Source: Kitasatospora azatica KCTC 9699
GTDB taxonomy: Bacteria; Actinomycetota; Actinomycetes; Streptomycetales; Streptomycetaceae
DNA: 64,000 nucleotides
Assembly: GCF_000744785.1 (NCBI RefSeq)
Contig: NZ_JQMO01000002.1
Span: 1,488,001-1,552,000 of the forward strand
Reading direction: 5' to 3'
Both the position numbers and the translations under genes were made by a program. The notes under the pieces are model-generated. The model was not told the DNA's origin and searched no databases. It was given only the letters and a program-made list of their open reading frames with translations. Below are positions 25,183-32,516 of the stretch, piece by piece. Position 1 is the first letter of the stretch, and every line of letters starts with the position of its first letter.

Positions 25183-26039
25183 ACCTTCACCCGCCGGGCC
25201 CGCTCGACCGCCGCCTCGAAGGCGGTGCCGAGCAGCTCGGACAGGAGCAGCGCCCCCACCCACAGCTTGCCCGCGTCCAACCCGCGCGCCGCCTCCAGCT
25301 CGCGGATCGCCACCTGCATCTCCTCCCGGTGGAAGGTGTCGATGTGCAGGTGCTCGGTGTAGTACCGCCCGTGCGCCAGCCCGAGCCGCTCGCAGGCCCG
25401 GGCCTGCACGGTGAAGGCGTCCGGAATGCTGGCCTCGAGGTAGGCCAGCGCACCGAGGAAGTACTCCACCGCCGGCGCCCGCTGGGTGAGCCAGTAGAAG
25501 ACGTTGAGGAAGCCGAAGGTCTCCTCGGAGGTGGTGTCCAGGAAGCTCTCCAGCTCCTGCGGCAGGCCGAGTTCGGCCAGCAGGTCGAGGTAGAGCTGCG
25601 AGTGGGTCTGCCGAAGGTTGCCGCAGCCGAACTCGTCGATCAGCACCCGCATCACCGCCATCTGCGCGCGGATCGGCAGCCGGGGCACGGCGGGGAAGAA
25701 GTTCTGCGCCTCGGTCAGCCCGTCCAGTGCGAACTCCCGTACCACGGCGGCGAACTGTTCGCGGTCGGCCTGTTCGGCCAGGTACTCGCCGGCCGGCGTG
25801 CCCGGCCGCTCGGCGGCCAACAGGCCGTCCAGCGCGGCCAGCCACTGGGCCCTGCTGGTCACCTCAGGACCGATGGCCTGGGCGAGTTGGCAGATCTTGG
25901 GCACGATCCACTGCCGTTCCAGCTCGAGGATCGCGGTCAGCCCGGCCACGCTGGGCAGTTCGCGGTTGAGCAGGAAGAGCCGTCGCATCGGCCGCTCGGT
26001 CACCGTCCCCGTCTGCGGCTCCGGCTCGACCACCGTCAC
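25179..26039 (-). CDS. Haem-oxygenase-like diiron oxidase, RohS-like candidate N-oxygenase
   Basis: 286 residues, GTG start 26039 overlapping the aldolase stop. The all-helical iron-containing redox enzyme family is indicated by LTEAQNFFPAVPRLP (Glu110), VLIDEFGCGNLRQTHSQLY (Glu136, His146), Glu in the LEASIPDAF helix and YYTEHLHIDTFHREEM (His230, Asp234, His237), which together can bind two irons. Members oxidise amines to nitro groups (RohS type), cleave C-C bonds or decarboxylate. Beside the RohP-like and aldolase genes, oxidation of 2-aminoimidazole to 2-nitroimidazole is the best guess. The Rieske gene next in the operon could feed it electrons. Confidence 0.75.
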   Translation of the reverse strand: MTVVEPEPQTGTVTERPMRRLFLLNRELPSVAGLTAILELERQWIVPKICQLAQAIGPEVTSRAQWLAALDGLLAAERPGTPAGEYLAEQADREQFAAVVREFALDGLTEAQNFFPAVPRLPIRAQMAVMRVLIDEFGCGNLRQTHSQLYLDLLAELGLPQELESFLDTTSEETFGFLNVFYWLTQRAPAVEYFLGALAYLEASIPDAFTVQARACERLGLAHGRYYTEHLHIDTFHREEMQVAIRELEAARGLDAGKLWVGALLLSELLGTAFEAAVERARRVKV

Positions 26040-26872
26040 GGTGCCTCACCGCCGTCGGCGGCGGTGAGCTCCGCACAGGTCAGATCGGCCACCGTGTACT
26101 CGGTGCTGAGCACGCCCCGGCCGGCCAGCGCCGTCTTCAACGGCCGGTACCAGTCGTCGCGGTCCAGCTCGTACCGGTCGCAGTGCGCCGCCAGTTCGGC
26201 CGCCATGGCCTGCCTGGCCGCCGGTGGGGCGTCGAACAGCCGGGCGCAGAAGGCGGGTTCGACATTGGCCAGGGCGACCACATAGCCGTCCACCGGGCCC
26301 GAGTCGAGCAGCAGTCGCTCCATGCCCTGGCAGACCGGGACACCGGGAGCCGCCTCGATCAGTCGGCGGATCGCAGCCGGGTCGTCGGAGGACTCCTTGA
26401 CCCCGACCACATTGGGCAGCCGGCAGATCCGTAGCAGGGTGGACAGTTCGGTGGTGTTGTTGGAGAGCGCGCTCTCGTTGTAGACGATCACCGGCAGGCC
26501 GGCCTCGGCACTCAGGATCTCGAAGTGCCGGTAGGCGGCCTGCTGGCTGACCTGCGGCCCGTAGGGGGTGGTGGCGACAACCGCCGCCGCACCCAACTCC
26601 CGGGCCTCGAGGGCCAGATCGAGGACCTGGCGGGTGGTCGCCCGCTGGATTCCGGCCAGCACCGGCACTCCGTCGGCGTGCCGGAGGGTGGCGGCCAGCA
26701 TGGCCAGCCACTGACTGTCCGTCAGGGCCCAGCCCTCGCCGGTGCTCAGGTTCGCCAGCAGCGCGCGGACGTGCTCGCGCACCGAGCCGACCAGCCGGGC
26801 GACGTCCTGCTCGGCCACCGCACCGCCGGGGGTCAGCGGCGTCACCAGGGCGGCGGTCACTCCACGGATCAT
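26036..26872 (-). CDS. DapA/NAL-family aldolase, RohR-like
   Basis: 278 residues forming a class I aldolase barrel: Tyr131 (VIVYNESAL) and Schiff-base Lys159 (VVGVKESSDD) stand where DapA has Tyr133 and Lys161, and NLSTGEG replaces the usual GTTGE loop. True DapA genes are housekeeping; this copy sits in a biosynthetic operon. In the published azomycin route a family member (RohR) splits 4-hydroxy-2-ketoarginine into pyruvate and guanidinoacetaldehyde, which fits this context. GGAGAGGAG precedes ATG 26872, 17 bp after the DUF6190-like gene. Confidence 0.75.
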   Translation of the reverse strand: MIRGVTAALVTPLTPGGAVAEQDVARLVGSVREHVRALLANLSTGEGWALTDSQWLAMLAATLRHADGVPVLAGIQRATTRQVLDLALEARELGAAAVVATTPYGPQVSQQAAYRHFEILSAEAGLPVIVYNESALSNNTTELSTLLRICRLPNVVGVKESSDDPAAIRRLIEAAPGVPVCQGMERLLLDSGPVDGYVVALANVEPAFCARLFDAPPAARQAMAAELAAHCDRYELDRDDWYRPLKTALAGRGVLSTEYTVADLTCAELTAADGGEAP

Positions 26873-26889
26873 GTCCTACTCCTCTCCAG

Positions 26890-27405
26890 TCACAACGCCG
26901 TGGGAGCCAGGCGCAGGGCCAGCGACTGCTGGTAGAGCCGCTCCAGCGGTTGGGGGAAGCTCGGCTCGGCAGCCGGCTCCGGGGTTGGTTGAACGGCCTG
27001 GGCCGGCAGTTCGGGTCGTCCGAGGAGGCGGGAGCTCACCGTACGCAGCACCCCGCCGCGGTTGATCACCATGCCCAGGGCCAGCCGCTCGTGGGTTGCC
27101 AGCTCGCCGTACTTCGCGCTGTCGGGAGCGTGGCGCAGGTCGTCCTCGGTGTAGCCGGTCCGGTCGATCGCCATCACGGTGTGCAGGAAGTCCATGAACG
27201 GGTAGTAGGCGTCCTGCACTTCGCGCGAGAACTGCCAGACCAGGTCGTCGCAGCGGCCGACCTGCTCCAGGCTCATCGTCACCCGCCCGGCCAGCCGGGC
27301 GACGAAGAAGGCCTTGCAGGCCACCCGGACGCTCTCCTCGGCACTGTTCATGCCGAGGAAGAGCGTCGCGTCGACGAACTCGACTGCCGCCGGTTCAGGC
27401 GACAT
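26890..27405 (-). CDS. DUF6190-like protein, candidate RohQ-type cyclase
   Basis: 171 residues. [18 protein letters not shown] at the N terminus with an early Asp, the segment [28 protein letters not shown] and a later Asp/Glu set resemble the small Streptomyces family I know as DUF6190, perhaps PIN-like in fold. Function is unproven. Its place between the arginine-oxidase-like and aldolase genes makes it the candidate for closing guanidinoacetaldehyde to 2-aminoimidazole. The ATG at 27405 lies inside the end of the aminotransferase-fold gene (11-bp overlap), so translation is coupled. Confidence 0.65.
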   Translation of the reverse strand: MSPEPAAVEFVDATLFLGMNSAEESVRVACKAFFVARLAGRVTMSLEQVGRCDDLVWQFSREVQDAYYPFMDFLHTVMAIDRTGYTEDDLRHAPDSAKYGELATHERLALGMVINRGGVLRTVSSRLLGRPELPAQAVQPTPEPAAEPSFPQPLERLYQQSLALRLAPTAL

Positions 27406-28597
27406 TGCGGTCCAGCACCTGACGGGTGATGTCCATCGCCTCGGCGAACATCTCGGGGTCGCGGGCCAGCGCGAAGCGGATGTAGGCGTCGCCGCGGCTC
27501 GGCTCGCTCCAGTAGAAGTACCGGCCGGGCAGCACGTAGACGCCCTCGACGTAGAGCAGGCGCTGCAGGTCGGTGGCGGTCAGCAGCGGGTGGTTGACCT
27601 TGGCCCAGGCCACGCTCACCTTCACGGCCGGCTCCTGGTACTGCAGGATGGTGCCGTCCAGGGTCTTCCGTACCTGGTCCCGGTTGCGGTTCAACACATC
27701 GCGTACCGATGCGAGTTGCTCGTGCCGGGCGTCCTCCAGGTAGTGCGCCAGCATGTTCAGGGTGAACGGCGAGACGTTGAGCAGCACGCTGGTGTGCAGG
27801 TTGTACACGGCCTCGCGGATGTCGTCGCTGGAGGTGATCATCGCGCACTTGGCGTCCTGCACCGGCCAGGTCTTCCCGGTGTCCTCGATCGCCAGGTAGG
27901 TCACCCCCGAGCTCTCCAGCAGCTCGTAGACGTCGAAGCGGGTGGCCTCGGAGTCGAACAGCGTGAAGGAGGCGAAGCAGAAGTCGATCACCAGGACCTT
28001 GTGGTGGTCCTTGCAGAAGCGGACCACCTCCTCGAAGCCGCGCCGCCCGAACTGCAGCAGGCTGAAGCCGGTGGGGTTGTTGGGGTCGACCAGGAAGAGC
28101 GCGTCGGTGCGGACCCGGCGCTTGAGCTCGCTGTAGATCCGGTCCGGGTCGTGCAGCGCGGACTCGTCCAGCGGGTAGGCGGCCACGCCGAGGTTGGCCA
28201 GCACGTCGTGCAGGTTGTCGAAACAGGGCTCGATCAGCGTCACGGCCATCCGGCGCTGCTTGAGGAACATGCCGGCCACCATCGTGGAGATCGAGGCGGC
28301 GTAGGAGAGCATGGTCTTGTTGCGGGCGAGCGCCGTGGGCTGGCGGTGCAGGCGGAAGAACGCCTCGGTGAACCGCTGCTCGTAGTGGGCCTGCAGGCCC
28401 TCCTCGGCCTGGTACCACAGCTTCGGCAACGAGGCCACGATCTCGCGCTGACGCGGCGACTGCTGCTGGTGGGTGTGCGCGTCGGCCAGGTTGTACCTGG
28501 TGCGCAGCGCCTCGATCTCGTGCTGGGTCAGATCGAGCAGATCGACGGCCGGGTCGACGGCCGAATCGATCGCGGTCTGGCTCTGGTTCGGGTTCAT
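27395..28597 (-). CDS. RohP/MppP-like PLP-dependent arginine oxidase
   Basis: 400 residues, fold type I. PLP Lys242 lies in [10 protein letters not shown], Asp205 in VIDFCF, NNPTG at 173-177 and Arg374 near the C terminus. The N-terminal NLADAH (36-41) followed by SPRQREIV and LPKLW matches MppP/RohP, where the equivalent Asp and His (MppP Asp27, His29) close over the substrate and convert an aminotransferase into an O2-using L-arginine 4-hydroxylase. Here they are Asp39 and His41. It is the first gene of the operon and sets its substrate as L-arginine or a near relative. Assignment rests on recalled family sequence. Confidence 0.8.
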   Translation of the reverse strand: MNPNQSQTAIDSAVDPAVDLLDLTQHEIEALRTRYNLADAHTHQQQSPRQREIVASLPKLWYQAEEGLQAHYEQRFTEAFFRLHRQPTALARNKTMLSYAASISTMVAGMFLKQRRMAVTLIEPCFDNLHDVLANLGVAAYPLDESALHDPDRIYSELKRRVRTDALFLVDPNNPTGFSLLQFGRRGFEEVVRFCKDHHKVLVIDFCFASFTLFDSEATRFDVYELLESSGVTYLAIEDTGKTWPVQDAKCAMITSSDDIREAVYNLHTSVLLNVSPFTLNMLAHYLEDARHEQLASVRDVLNRNRDQVRKTLDGTILQYQEPAVKVSVAWAKVNHPLLTATDLQRLLYVEGVYVLPGRYFYWSEPSRGDAYIRFALARDPEMFAEAMDITRQVLDRNVA

Positions 28598-28714
28598 AGG
28601 GGCCTCCTGTCACCCGTGGGTGGACGGGTGAACGTGGCACCCGCGGGTGGGCGGGTGGGCTGCATGGAACGCGAAGGTGAGGGTGGAGCAGAGGAGAGAG
28701 GTGGTGAGGAGAAA

Positions 28715-28728
28715 CGGACCATGGTCCG
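28715..28728. promoter_or_regulatory. Candidate TetR operator CGGACCATGGTCCG
   Basis: Perfect 14-bp palindrome just downstream of the predicted -10 of the operon promoter and 102 bp upstream of the divergent TetR start. Covering the transcription start region, it would block the operon when bound by the TetR protein. Confidence 0.55.
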
Positions 28729-28738
28729 GTCCTGCGGA

Positions 28739-28768
28739 AATATAGGCAGACGCGTTCGAGCCGGACAA
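28739..28768 (-). promoter_or_regulatory. Predicted promoter of the nitroimidazole-like operon
   Basis: Minus-strand TTGTCC (28768-28763) and TATATT (28744-28739) with an 18-bp spacer form one of the better sigma-70-like promoters in the window, about 140 bp ahead of the RohP-like ATG. Confidence 0.55.
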
Positions 28769-28829
28769 GCGCGTACAACTGCGGATCCGTCAGGTCGGCC
28801 GATGGACAACGTCACCTAGGATGACCGGC

Positions 28830-29444
28830 ATGAATCCGGCACGAACCAGCAGCGTGCCCGTCGACCTCGGGCCCCGTCCGCCACGGGAGCGGTCCGATGC
28901 CGCGCGCAATCGCGGCCGCATTCTGGTGGTGGCCGCGCGTCTGTTCGCCGAGCAGGGCGTGGGCGCGGTCTCGCTGGACGCGATCGCGACCGCGGCAGGA
29001 GTCGGCAAGGGCACGCTCTTTCGCCGCTTCGGCAGCAAGGCGGGGCTGGCGGCCGCCCTGCTGGACGCCGAGGACCGGGCGCTGCAGGAACGCATCCTGT
29101 TCGGACCGCCGCCGCTCGGCCCGGGGGCCGACGCGGCCACCCGGATCATCGCGTTCTTCGACGCCTATCTCGAACTGCTGGAACGCAACCTCGAGTTGAT
29201 TCGCCTCTCGGAGACCGCGGCACCCGGCGCGCGGTATCGGGTGGGCTCCTACCAGCTGTGGCGCCAGCACCTGTCGATGCTGCTCGCGGAGTCCTGTCCC
29301 GGGCTGGACACCGAGGTGACGGCCCATCTGCTGCTGGCCCCGGTGGCCGGCGAGCTGCACCACGCGCTGCGCTCGGCCGAGGTGACGCCGGAACGGATCC
29401 GCTCCTCGGTAGCACTGTTGGTGCGGGGCGTCATCGCCAGTTGA
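28830..29444 (+). CDS. TetR-family regulator, divergent from the nitroimidazole-like operon
   Basis: 204 residues from ATG 28830. The helix-turn-helix is RGRILVVAARLFAEQGVGAVSLDAIATAAGVGKGTLFRRFGSKAG split over residues 31-75, the normal TetR domain, followed by a helical ligand domain. TAGGAT (28817-28822) ends 7 bases before the ATG and no ribosome site is seen, so the mRNA is probably leaderless; the in-frame ATG 28821 overlaps the -10. The palindrome at 28715-28728 in the shared upstream region is its likely operator. A pathway product is the likely inducer (inference). Confidence 0.82.
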   Translation: MNPARTSSVPVDLGPRPPRERSDAARNRGRILVVAARLFAEQGVGAVSLDAIATAAGVGKGTLFRRFGSKAGLAAALLDAEDRALQERILFGPPPLGPGADAATRIIAFFDAYLELLERNLELIRLSETAAPGARYRVGSYQLWRQHLSMLLAESCPGLDTEVTAHLLLAPVAGELHHALRSAEVTPERIRSSVALLVRGVIAS

Positions 29445-29454
29445 ACACGCGCTC

Positions 29455-29574
29455 GCAGGCGTGTACGGGTGCTGGCAGGCGTGCGGACGTAACCGCAGGC
29501 GTGTACGGGTGCTGGCAGGCGTGCGGACGTAACCGCAGGCGCGCACGGGTGCTTGCAGACGTGCAGACGTGCTC
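29455..29574. repeat. 40-bp tandem repeat, two exact units plus one diverged
   Basis: The unit begins GCAGGCGTGTACGGGTGCTG and ends GCGGACGTAACC. Units are 29455-29494 and 29495-29534 (identical) and 29535-29574 (diverged). Each 40-bp unit is itself two related 20-bp halves starting GCAGGCGTG. It lies between the TetR stop and the terminator at 29581; no gene is supported there. Confidence 0.85.
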
Positions 29575-29580
29575 GTAGAC

Positions 29581-29618
29581 GTGTGGGGTGGTCCGTCCAA
29601 CGACGGGCCACCCCACAC
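29581..29618. terminator. Strong hairpin between TetR and yceI genes
   Basis: Arms of 17 bases, GTGTGGGGTGGTCCGTC (29581-29597) and GACGGGCCACCCCACAC (29602-29618), pair with one G-U and a CAAC loop. It ends transcripts from both convergent genes. Confidence 0.75.
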
Positions 29619-29648
29619 AGTCATGACCGACGCCCCGAGCCTGCGGGG

Positions 29649-30224
29649 TCAGGCCTGCCGGACCGCCTCGAGCTCCAGCACCAGCTCGATCTCCTTGGAG
29701 ACCAGCAGGCCACCGGACTCCAGCAGCATGTTCCAGGTCAGGCCCCAGTCCTCGCGGTTGAGCTTGCCGCGGGCCGAGAAGACGATCCGGTCGTTCTCCC
29801 ACGGGTCCCGGGCGTAGCCGAGGTAGTCGATGTTCAGCGTGACCGGGTGGGTCACGTCCTTGATCGTCAGATCCCCGACGGCCGTCCCGCCGGTGCCCTC
29901 CCAGCTGACCGAGGTCGAGCTGAAGACGGCCTGCGGGTACTTCTCGGCCTCGAAGAAGTCCGCCGACTTCAGGTGCTCGTCACGCGCCTGGTCACCGGTC
30001 TCCAGACTGGTGATGTCGATCACGGCGGTGACGCTGCTCTCGGCCGGGACCTCGCCGATCACGATGGTGGCGTCCACGCCGCGGAAGCGGCCGCGGACCT
30101 TGGTCAGCATGAAGTGGCGGCCGACGAAGCCGACCTCGGCGTGGCCGGGGTCCAGCTTCCACTCCCCCGCCGCCGGCAGCTCGACGCCGCCGAGCGTGCG
30201 GGTGGGCGCGTTCTCGATGGTCAT
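29649..30224 (-). CDS. YceI-family lipocalin-like protein
   Basis: 191 residues from ATG 30224 with GAGGAG upstream. WKLDPGHAEVGFVGRHFMLTKVRGRF and later FFEAEKYPQAVFSSTSV and LTIKDVTHPVTL are the YceI signature strands of an eight-stranded barrel that binds isoprenoid quinones or other lipids. There is no signal peptide, as in other actinobacterial copies. It lies 59 bp downstream of the rhodanese gene on the same strand, so the two form a unit divergent from a MarR gene. Confidence 0.85.
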   Translation of the reverse strand: MTIENAPTRTLGGVELPAAGEWKLDPGHAEVGFVGRHFMLTKVRGRFRGVDATIVIGEVPAESSVTAVIDITSLETGDQARDEHLKSADFFEAEKYPQAVFSSTSVSWEGTGGTAVGDLTIKDVTHPVTLNIDYLGYARDPWENDRIVFSARGKLNREDWGLTWNMLLESGGLLVSKEIELVLELEAVRQA

Positions 30225-30283
30225 GTGGGTACTTCTCCTCGTCAGAAGGCGGACTCGGAATCCGGGCTCGAGCGCCAGTGGAC

Positions 30284-30610
30284 TCAGGCGCCGGTCTCGG
30301 TCGCCAGGCCGGCCTCGACCCAGTCCTCCTTGCCGGCGGCGTACTTGTAGACCTTGGTGTAGCCGAGCTCGATCAGCCGGTCGGCCGCGACACCGGAGTT
30401 GCTGCACGCGGTGTTGGAGCAGTAGACGACGATCTCGGCGTCCTTGTCGGTGAGCCGCTCGGCGGCGATCTTGTCCAGGTCGTCCAGCGGCAGGTTGAGC
30501 GCACCGGGGATGTGCTTGTCCTCGAAGTAGGAGGCCGGCAGCGCCTCCAGCACGGTGGCACCGTCCTGGATCTTCTTCTGGACCTCGTCGCGCTCGATGG
30601 TGGTAGCCAT
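30284..30610 (-). CDS. Single-domain rhodanese-like sulfurtransferase
   Basis: 108 residues. The rhodanese fold is shown by ALPASYFEDKHIPGALNLPLDDL and the active loop VVYCSNTACSNSG, where the first Cys is the persulfide site. It probably moves sulfane sulfur in the cytoplasm. It is co-directional with yceI downstream, and its start is 28 bp from a 40-bp dyad shared with the divergent MarR gene, suggesting control by thiol or oxidant stress. A GGGAG ribosome site precedes ATG 30610. Confidence 0.85.
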   Translation of the reverse strand: MATTIERDEVQKKIQDGATVLEALPASYFEDKHIPGALNLPLDDLDKIAAERLTDKDAEIVVYCSNTACSNSGVAADRLIELGYTKVYKYAAGKEDWVEAGLATETGA

Positions 30611-30637
30611 GCGGGTGATCTCCCTCGGAACGAATCT

Positions 30638-30677
30638 GTGCGGGTGCACACACTCTAAAATGTGTGTGCGCCCGCAC
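30638..30677. promoter_or_regulatory. 40-bp dyad operator between rhodanese and MarR genes
   Basis: Left arm GTGCGGGTGCACACAC (30638-30653) and right arm GTGTGTGCGCCCGCAC (30662-30677) are complementary at 15 of 16 positions around the AT-rich spacer TCTAAAAT. It sits between the divergent starts and is a strong candidate for autoregulation and rhodanese-yceI control by the MarR protein. Confidence 0.7.
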
Positions 30678-30701
30678 GCAAGTCCCGATAGACTCTTCCC
30701 C

Positions 30702-31163
30702 GTGAGCAAAGGTGATGAAGGACTTGAAGCGTGGCGAGCCATGCTGCTCGCGCACAGCGCGGCCCTACGGGCCATTGAGGCCGACGTCCAGCGAGGCGGC
30801 TCGATCCCGCTGACCTGGTACGACGTGCTGCTCGAGCTACGCGCCGCCGGCCCGGGCGGCCTGCGCATGCAGGAGCTCTCCGACCGTGTGGTGCTCAGTC
30901 GTACCCGGGTGAGCCGCCTGGTGGACGAGATGGCCAAGCAGGATCTGGTCCAGAAGTCCCCCGACGCCAACGACAAGCGTGTGGTCTGGGCGAGCATCAC
31001 CGCAGCCGGTGAGCAGGCCTTCCGCGAGACCGCGCCCGTCTATGTCCGCGGCATCCGGCAGCACTTCTCCTCCTTCCTCACCGAGGACGAGACCGAGGTC
31101 GTGGCCAAGGCCCTGCTCAAGGTCGCCCACGGTCACCAGCCCGAGGTCCGCTGGGGTCGCTGA
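30702..31163 (+). CDS. MarR-family regulator of the rhodanese-yceI unit
   Basis: 153 residues from GTG 30702. The winged helix is LRMQELSDRVVLSRTRVSRLVDEM with wing KSPDANDKRVVWASIT. It has no cysteine, so direct thiol sensing as in OhrR is unlikely and a ligand should be bound instead. TAGACT (30689-30694) ends 7 bases before the GTG, which suggests a leaderless transcript. Divergent orientation and the long dyad point to control of the rhodanese-yceI unit. Confidence 0.82.
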   Translation: MSKGDEGLEAWRAMLLAHSAALRAIEADVQRGGSIPLTWYDVLLELRAAGPGGLRMQELSDRVVLSRTRVSRLVDEMAKQDLVQKSPDANDKRVVWASITAAGEQAFRETAPVYVRGIRQHFSSFLTEDETEVVAKALLKVAHGHQPEVRWGR

Positions 31164-31182
31164 CGCCCGTACCCGGCGCCGC

Positions 31183-32436
31183 CTACTCGACGAAGTTCGC
31201 CGGAGGCGGCGCCGGGCGGTCGAAGAGCCCGGAGTCCTGGTGCTTGAGCTGCTGGTCGAAGAACCCGGCCAGATAGCCGCGTTCCAGGGCGATGGTGGCG
31301 CACGGCTCAGCGGTGCCCAGGTGCTCGGCGAGGAAGCCGTCCGGCAGCGGGGTCTGACGGGCGATCTGCGGCAGGAGGCTCTCGGCGTCGGTCAGTGCGC
31401 CGTGCTTGGCGGTGGGCAGGTTGAGGTCCCGCGTCCACCCCTGGGTGCGGTCCCAGAAGGCGCTCCACGCGGCCACGGTGTGGTGGGTGTTGGTCTGGCT
31501 GCCGATCAGCAGCAGTGGGCGGTCCAGCCCGTCCGCGGCGACCGGGGCGAGGTCGGTACCGCTCTCCAACTGGTTGTTGCCGAGCGGGCCGTCCATGTTG
31601 ACGCCGGCCTTGATCCGGTCGTCGTCGTGCATCGCCTCGGCGGCGGTGAAGCCACCTGCGGAGTGGCCGAACATGCCGATGGTGCCGGTGTCGGCCGCCT
31701 GGGCCAGCCCCGACGGCAGCGTCCCCGGTGTGCGGAGCTGGTCCAGCACGAAGCGGGTGTCGGCGACCCGGGTGTCCAACACCTTCTGCAGCAGCTCCTT
31801 CAGGGTGCCGTTCTGGACGGCCTGCCCGATCACCTCGTCGGTCAGCACCCCGGTGCGCACCGAGCCGTCGGGGAACTGGACGCCGGGCGACTCGTAGGTG
31901 TGGTCGATGGTCACCACCACATAGCCCCGACTCGCCAAGTCCTCCACCAGGGTGGTGTCCCAGTTGCGCGGATCACCGCCGCCCGGCGAGTAGAGCAGCA
32001 CCGGGAACGGGCCGCGCCGGGTGTCGGCCGGGGCGCCCTGGTGGGCGTGGGTGCGGGTGGCGGCCCAGTCGACCGTGCCGACCGGGACCGAGTAGTTCCG
32101 CAACCCGGTGTACGCGTCGAAGGCGGCGGCCTCCCCCGGGGTGAACTGCGGGGCGAGCGGATACCGCTGGGTGTGCACGGCGGGGTAGACCACACTGACC
32201 ATCAACTCGCGGTGCGGCACGGTACTCACCCAGGGGTCGGCACGGGAGCCGTCGACCAGGTGCAGCGAGACCGTGCCGAGCGGGTACCGGCCGGTGGGGT
32301 CCGGGAGTGTGAGGTGCGCCCGCTGGGCCGTCACCGGACCGGCGGGCGCGGCGAAGGCCGGGGTGGCGGCGCTGCCGAGCAGTGCGGCTGCCAGCACCGC
32401 GGCGGCCGTGGGAAGGATGCGCTTACGGATCGTCAT
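31183..32436 (-). CDS. Secreted alpha/beta hydrolase (PAF-acetylhydrolase/lipase-like)
   Basis: 417 residues with a Sec signal peptide (about 1-29, ending AFA-A). The mature enzyme has VLLYSPGGGDPRN (oxyanion region), the nucleophile motif FGHSAGG near residue 240, a catalytic Asp in GVNMDGPL-like or later loop, and His in the TAKHGALTD segment. This resembles the platelet-activating-factor acetylhydrolase/poly-ester hydrolase group. It is extracellular, likely acting on short-chain esters or lipids. A palindrome lies 12 bp before its start and no clear ribosome site is visible. Confidence 0.75.
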   Translation of the reverse strand: MTIRKRILPTAAAVLAAALLGSAATPAFAAPAGPVTAQRAHLTLPDPTGRYPLGTVSLHLVDGSRADPWVSTVPHRELMVSVVYPAVHTQRYPLAPQFTPGEAAAFDAYTGLRNYSVPVGTVDWAATRTHAHQGAPADTRRGPFPVLLYSPGGGDPRNWDTTLVEDLASRGYVVVTIDHTYESPGVQFPDGSVRTGVLTDEVIGQAVQNGTLKELLQKVLDTRVADTRFVLDQLRTPGTLPSGLAQAADTGTIGMFGHSAGGFTAAEAMHDDDRIKAGVNMDGPLGNNQLESGTDLAPVAADGLDRPLLLIGSQTNTHHTVAAWSAFWDRTQGWTRDLNLPTAKHGALTDAESLLPQIARQTPLPDGFLAEHLGTAEPCATIALERGYLAGFFDQQLKHQDSGLFDRPAPPPANFVE

Positions 32437-32447
32437 GGCACCAGTGT

Positions 32448-32464
32448 GCTGACGTCGCGTCAGC
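32448..32464. promoter_or_regulatory. Palindrome upstream of the secreted hydrolase
   Basis: Perfect inverted repeat GCTGACG-TCG-CGTCAGC, 12 bp ahead of the hydrolase ATG and 53 bp after the ArsR-type gene's stop. It is a possible operator for that gene; the regulator is unknown. Confidence 0.35.
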
Positions 32465-32516
32465 GAAACGATCGTGCCAGCACGAGAGTCGCGGGTTCGG
32501 TTTACCCCACCCCCGC

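Noticed and set aside
26036..26872. Housekeeping dapA (lysine biosynthesis)
   Set aside because: The copy is embedded in a biosynthetic operon and its phosphate-loop region departs from the usual GTTGE motif, so a pathway aldolase is more likely.
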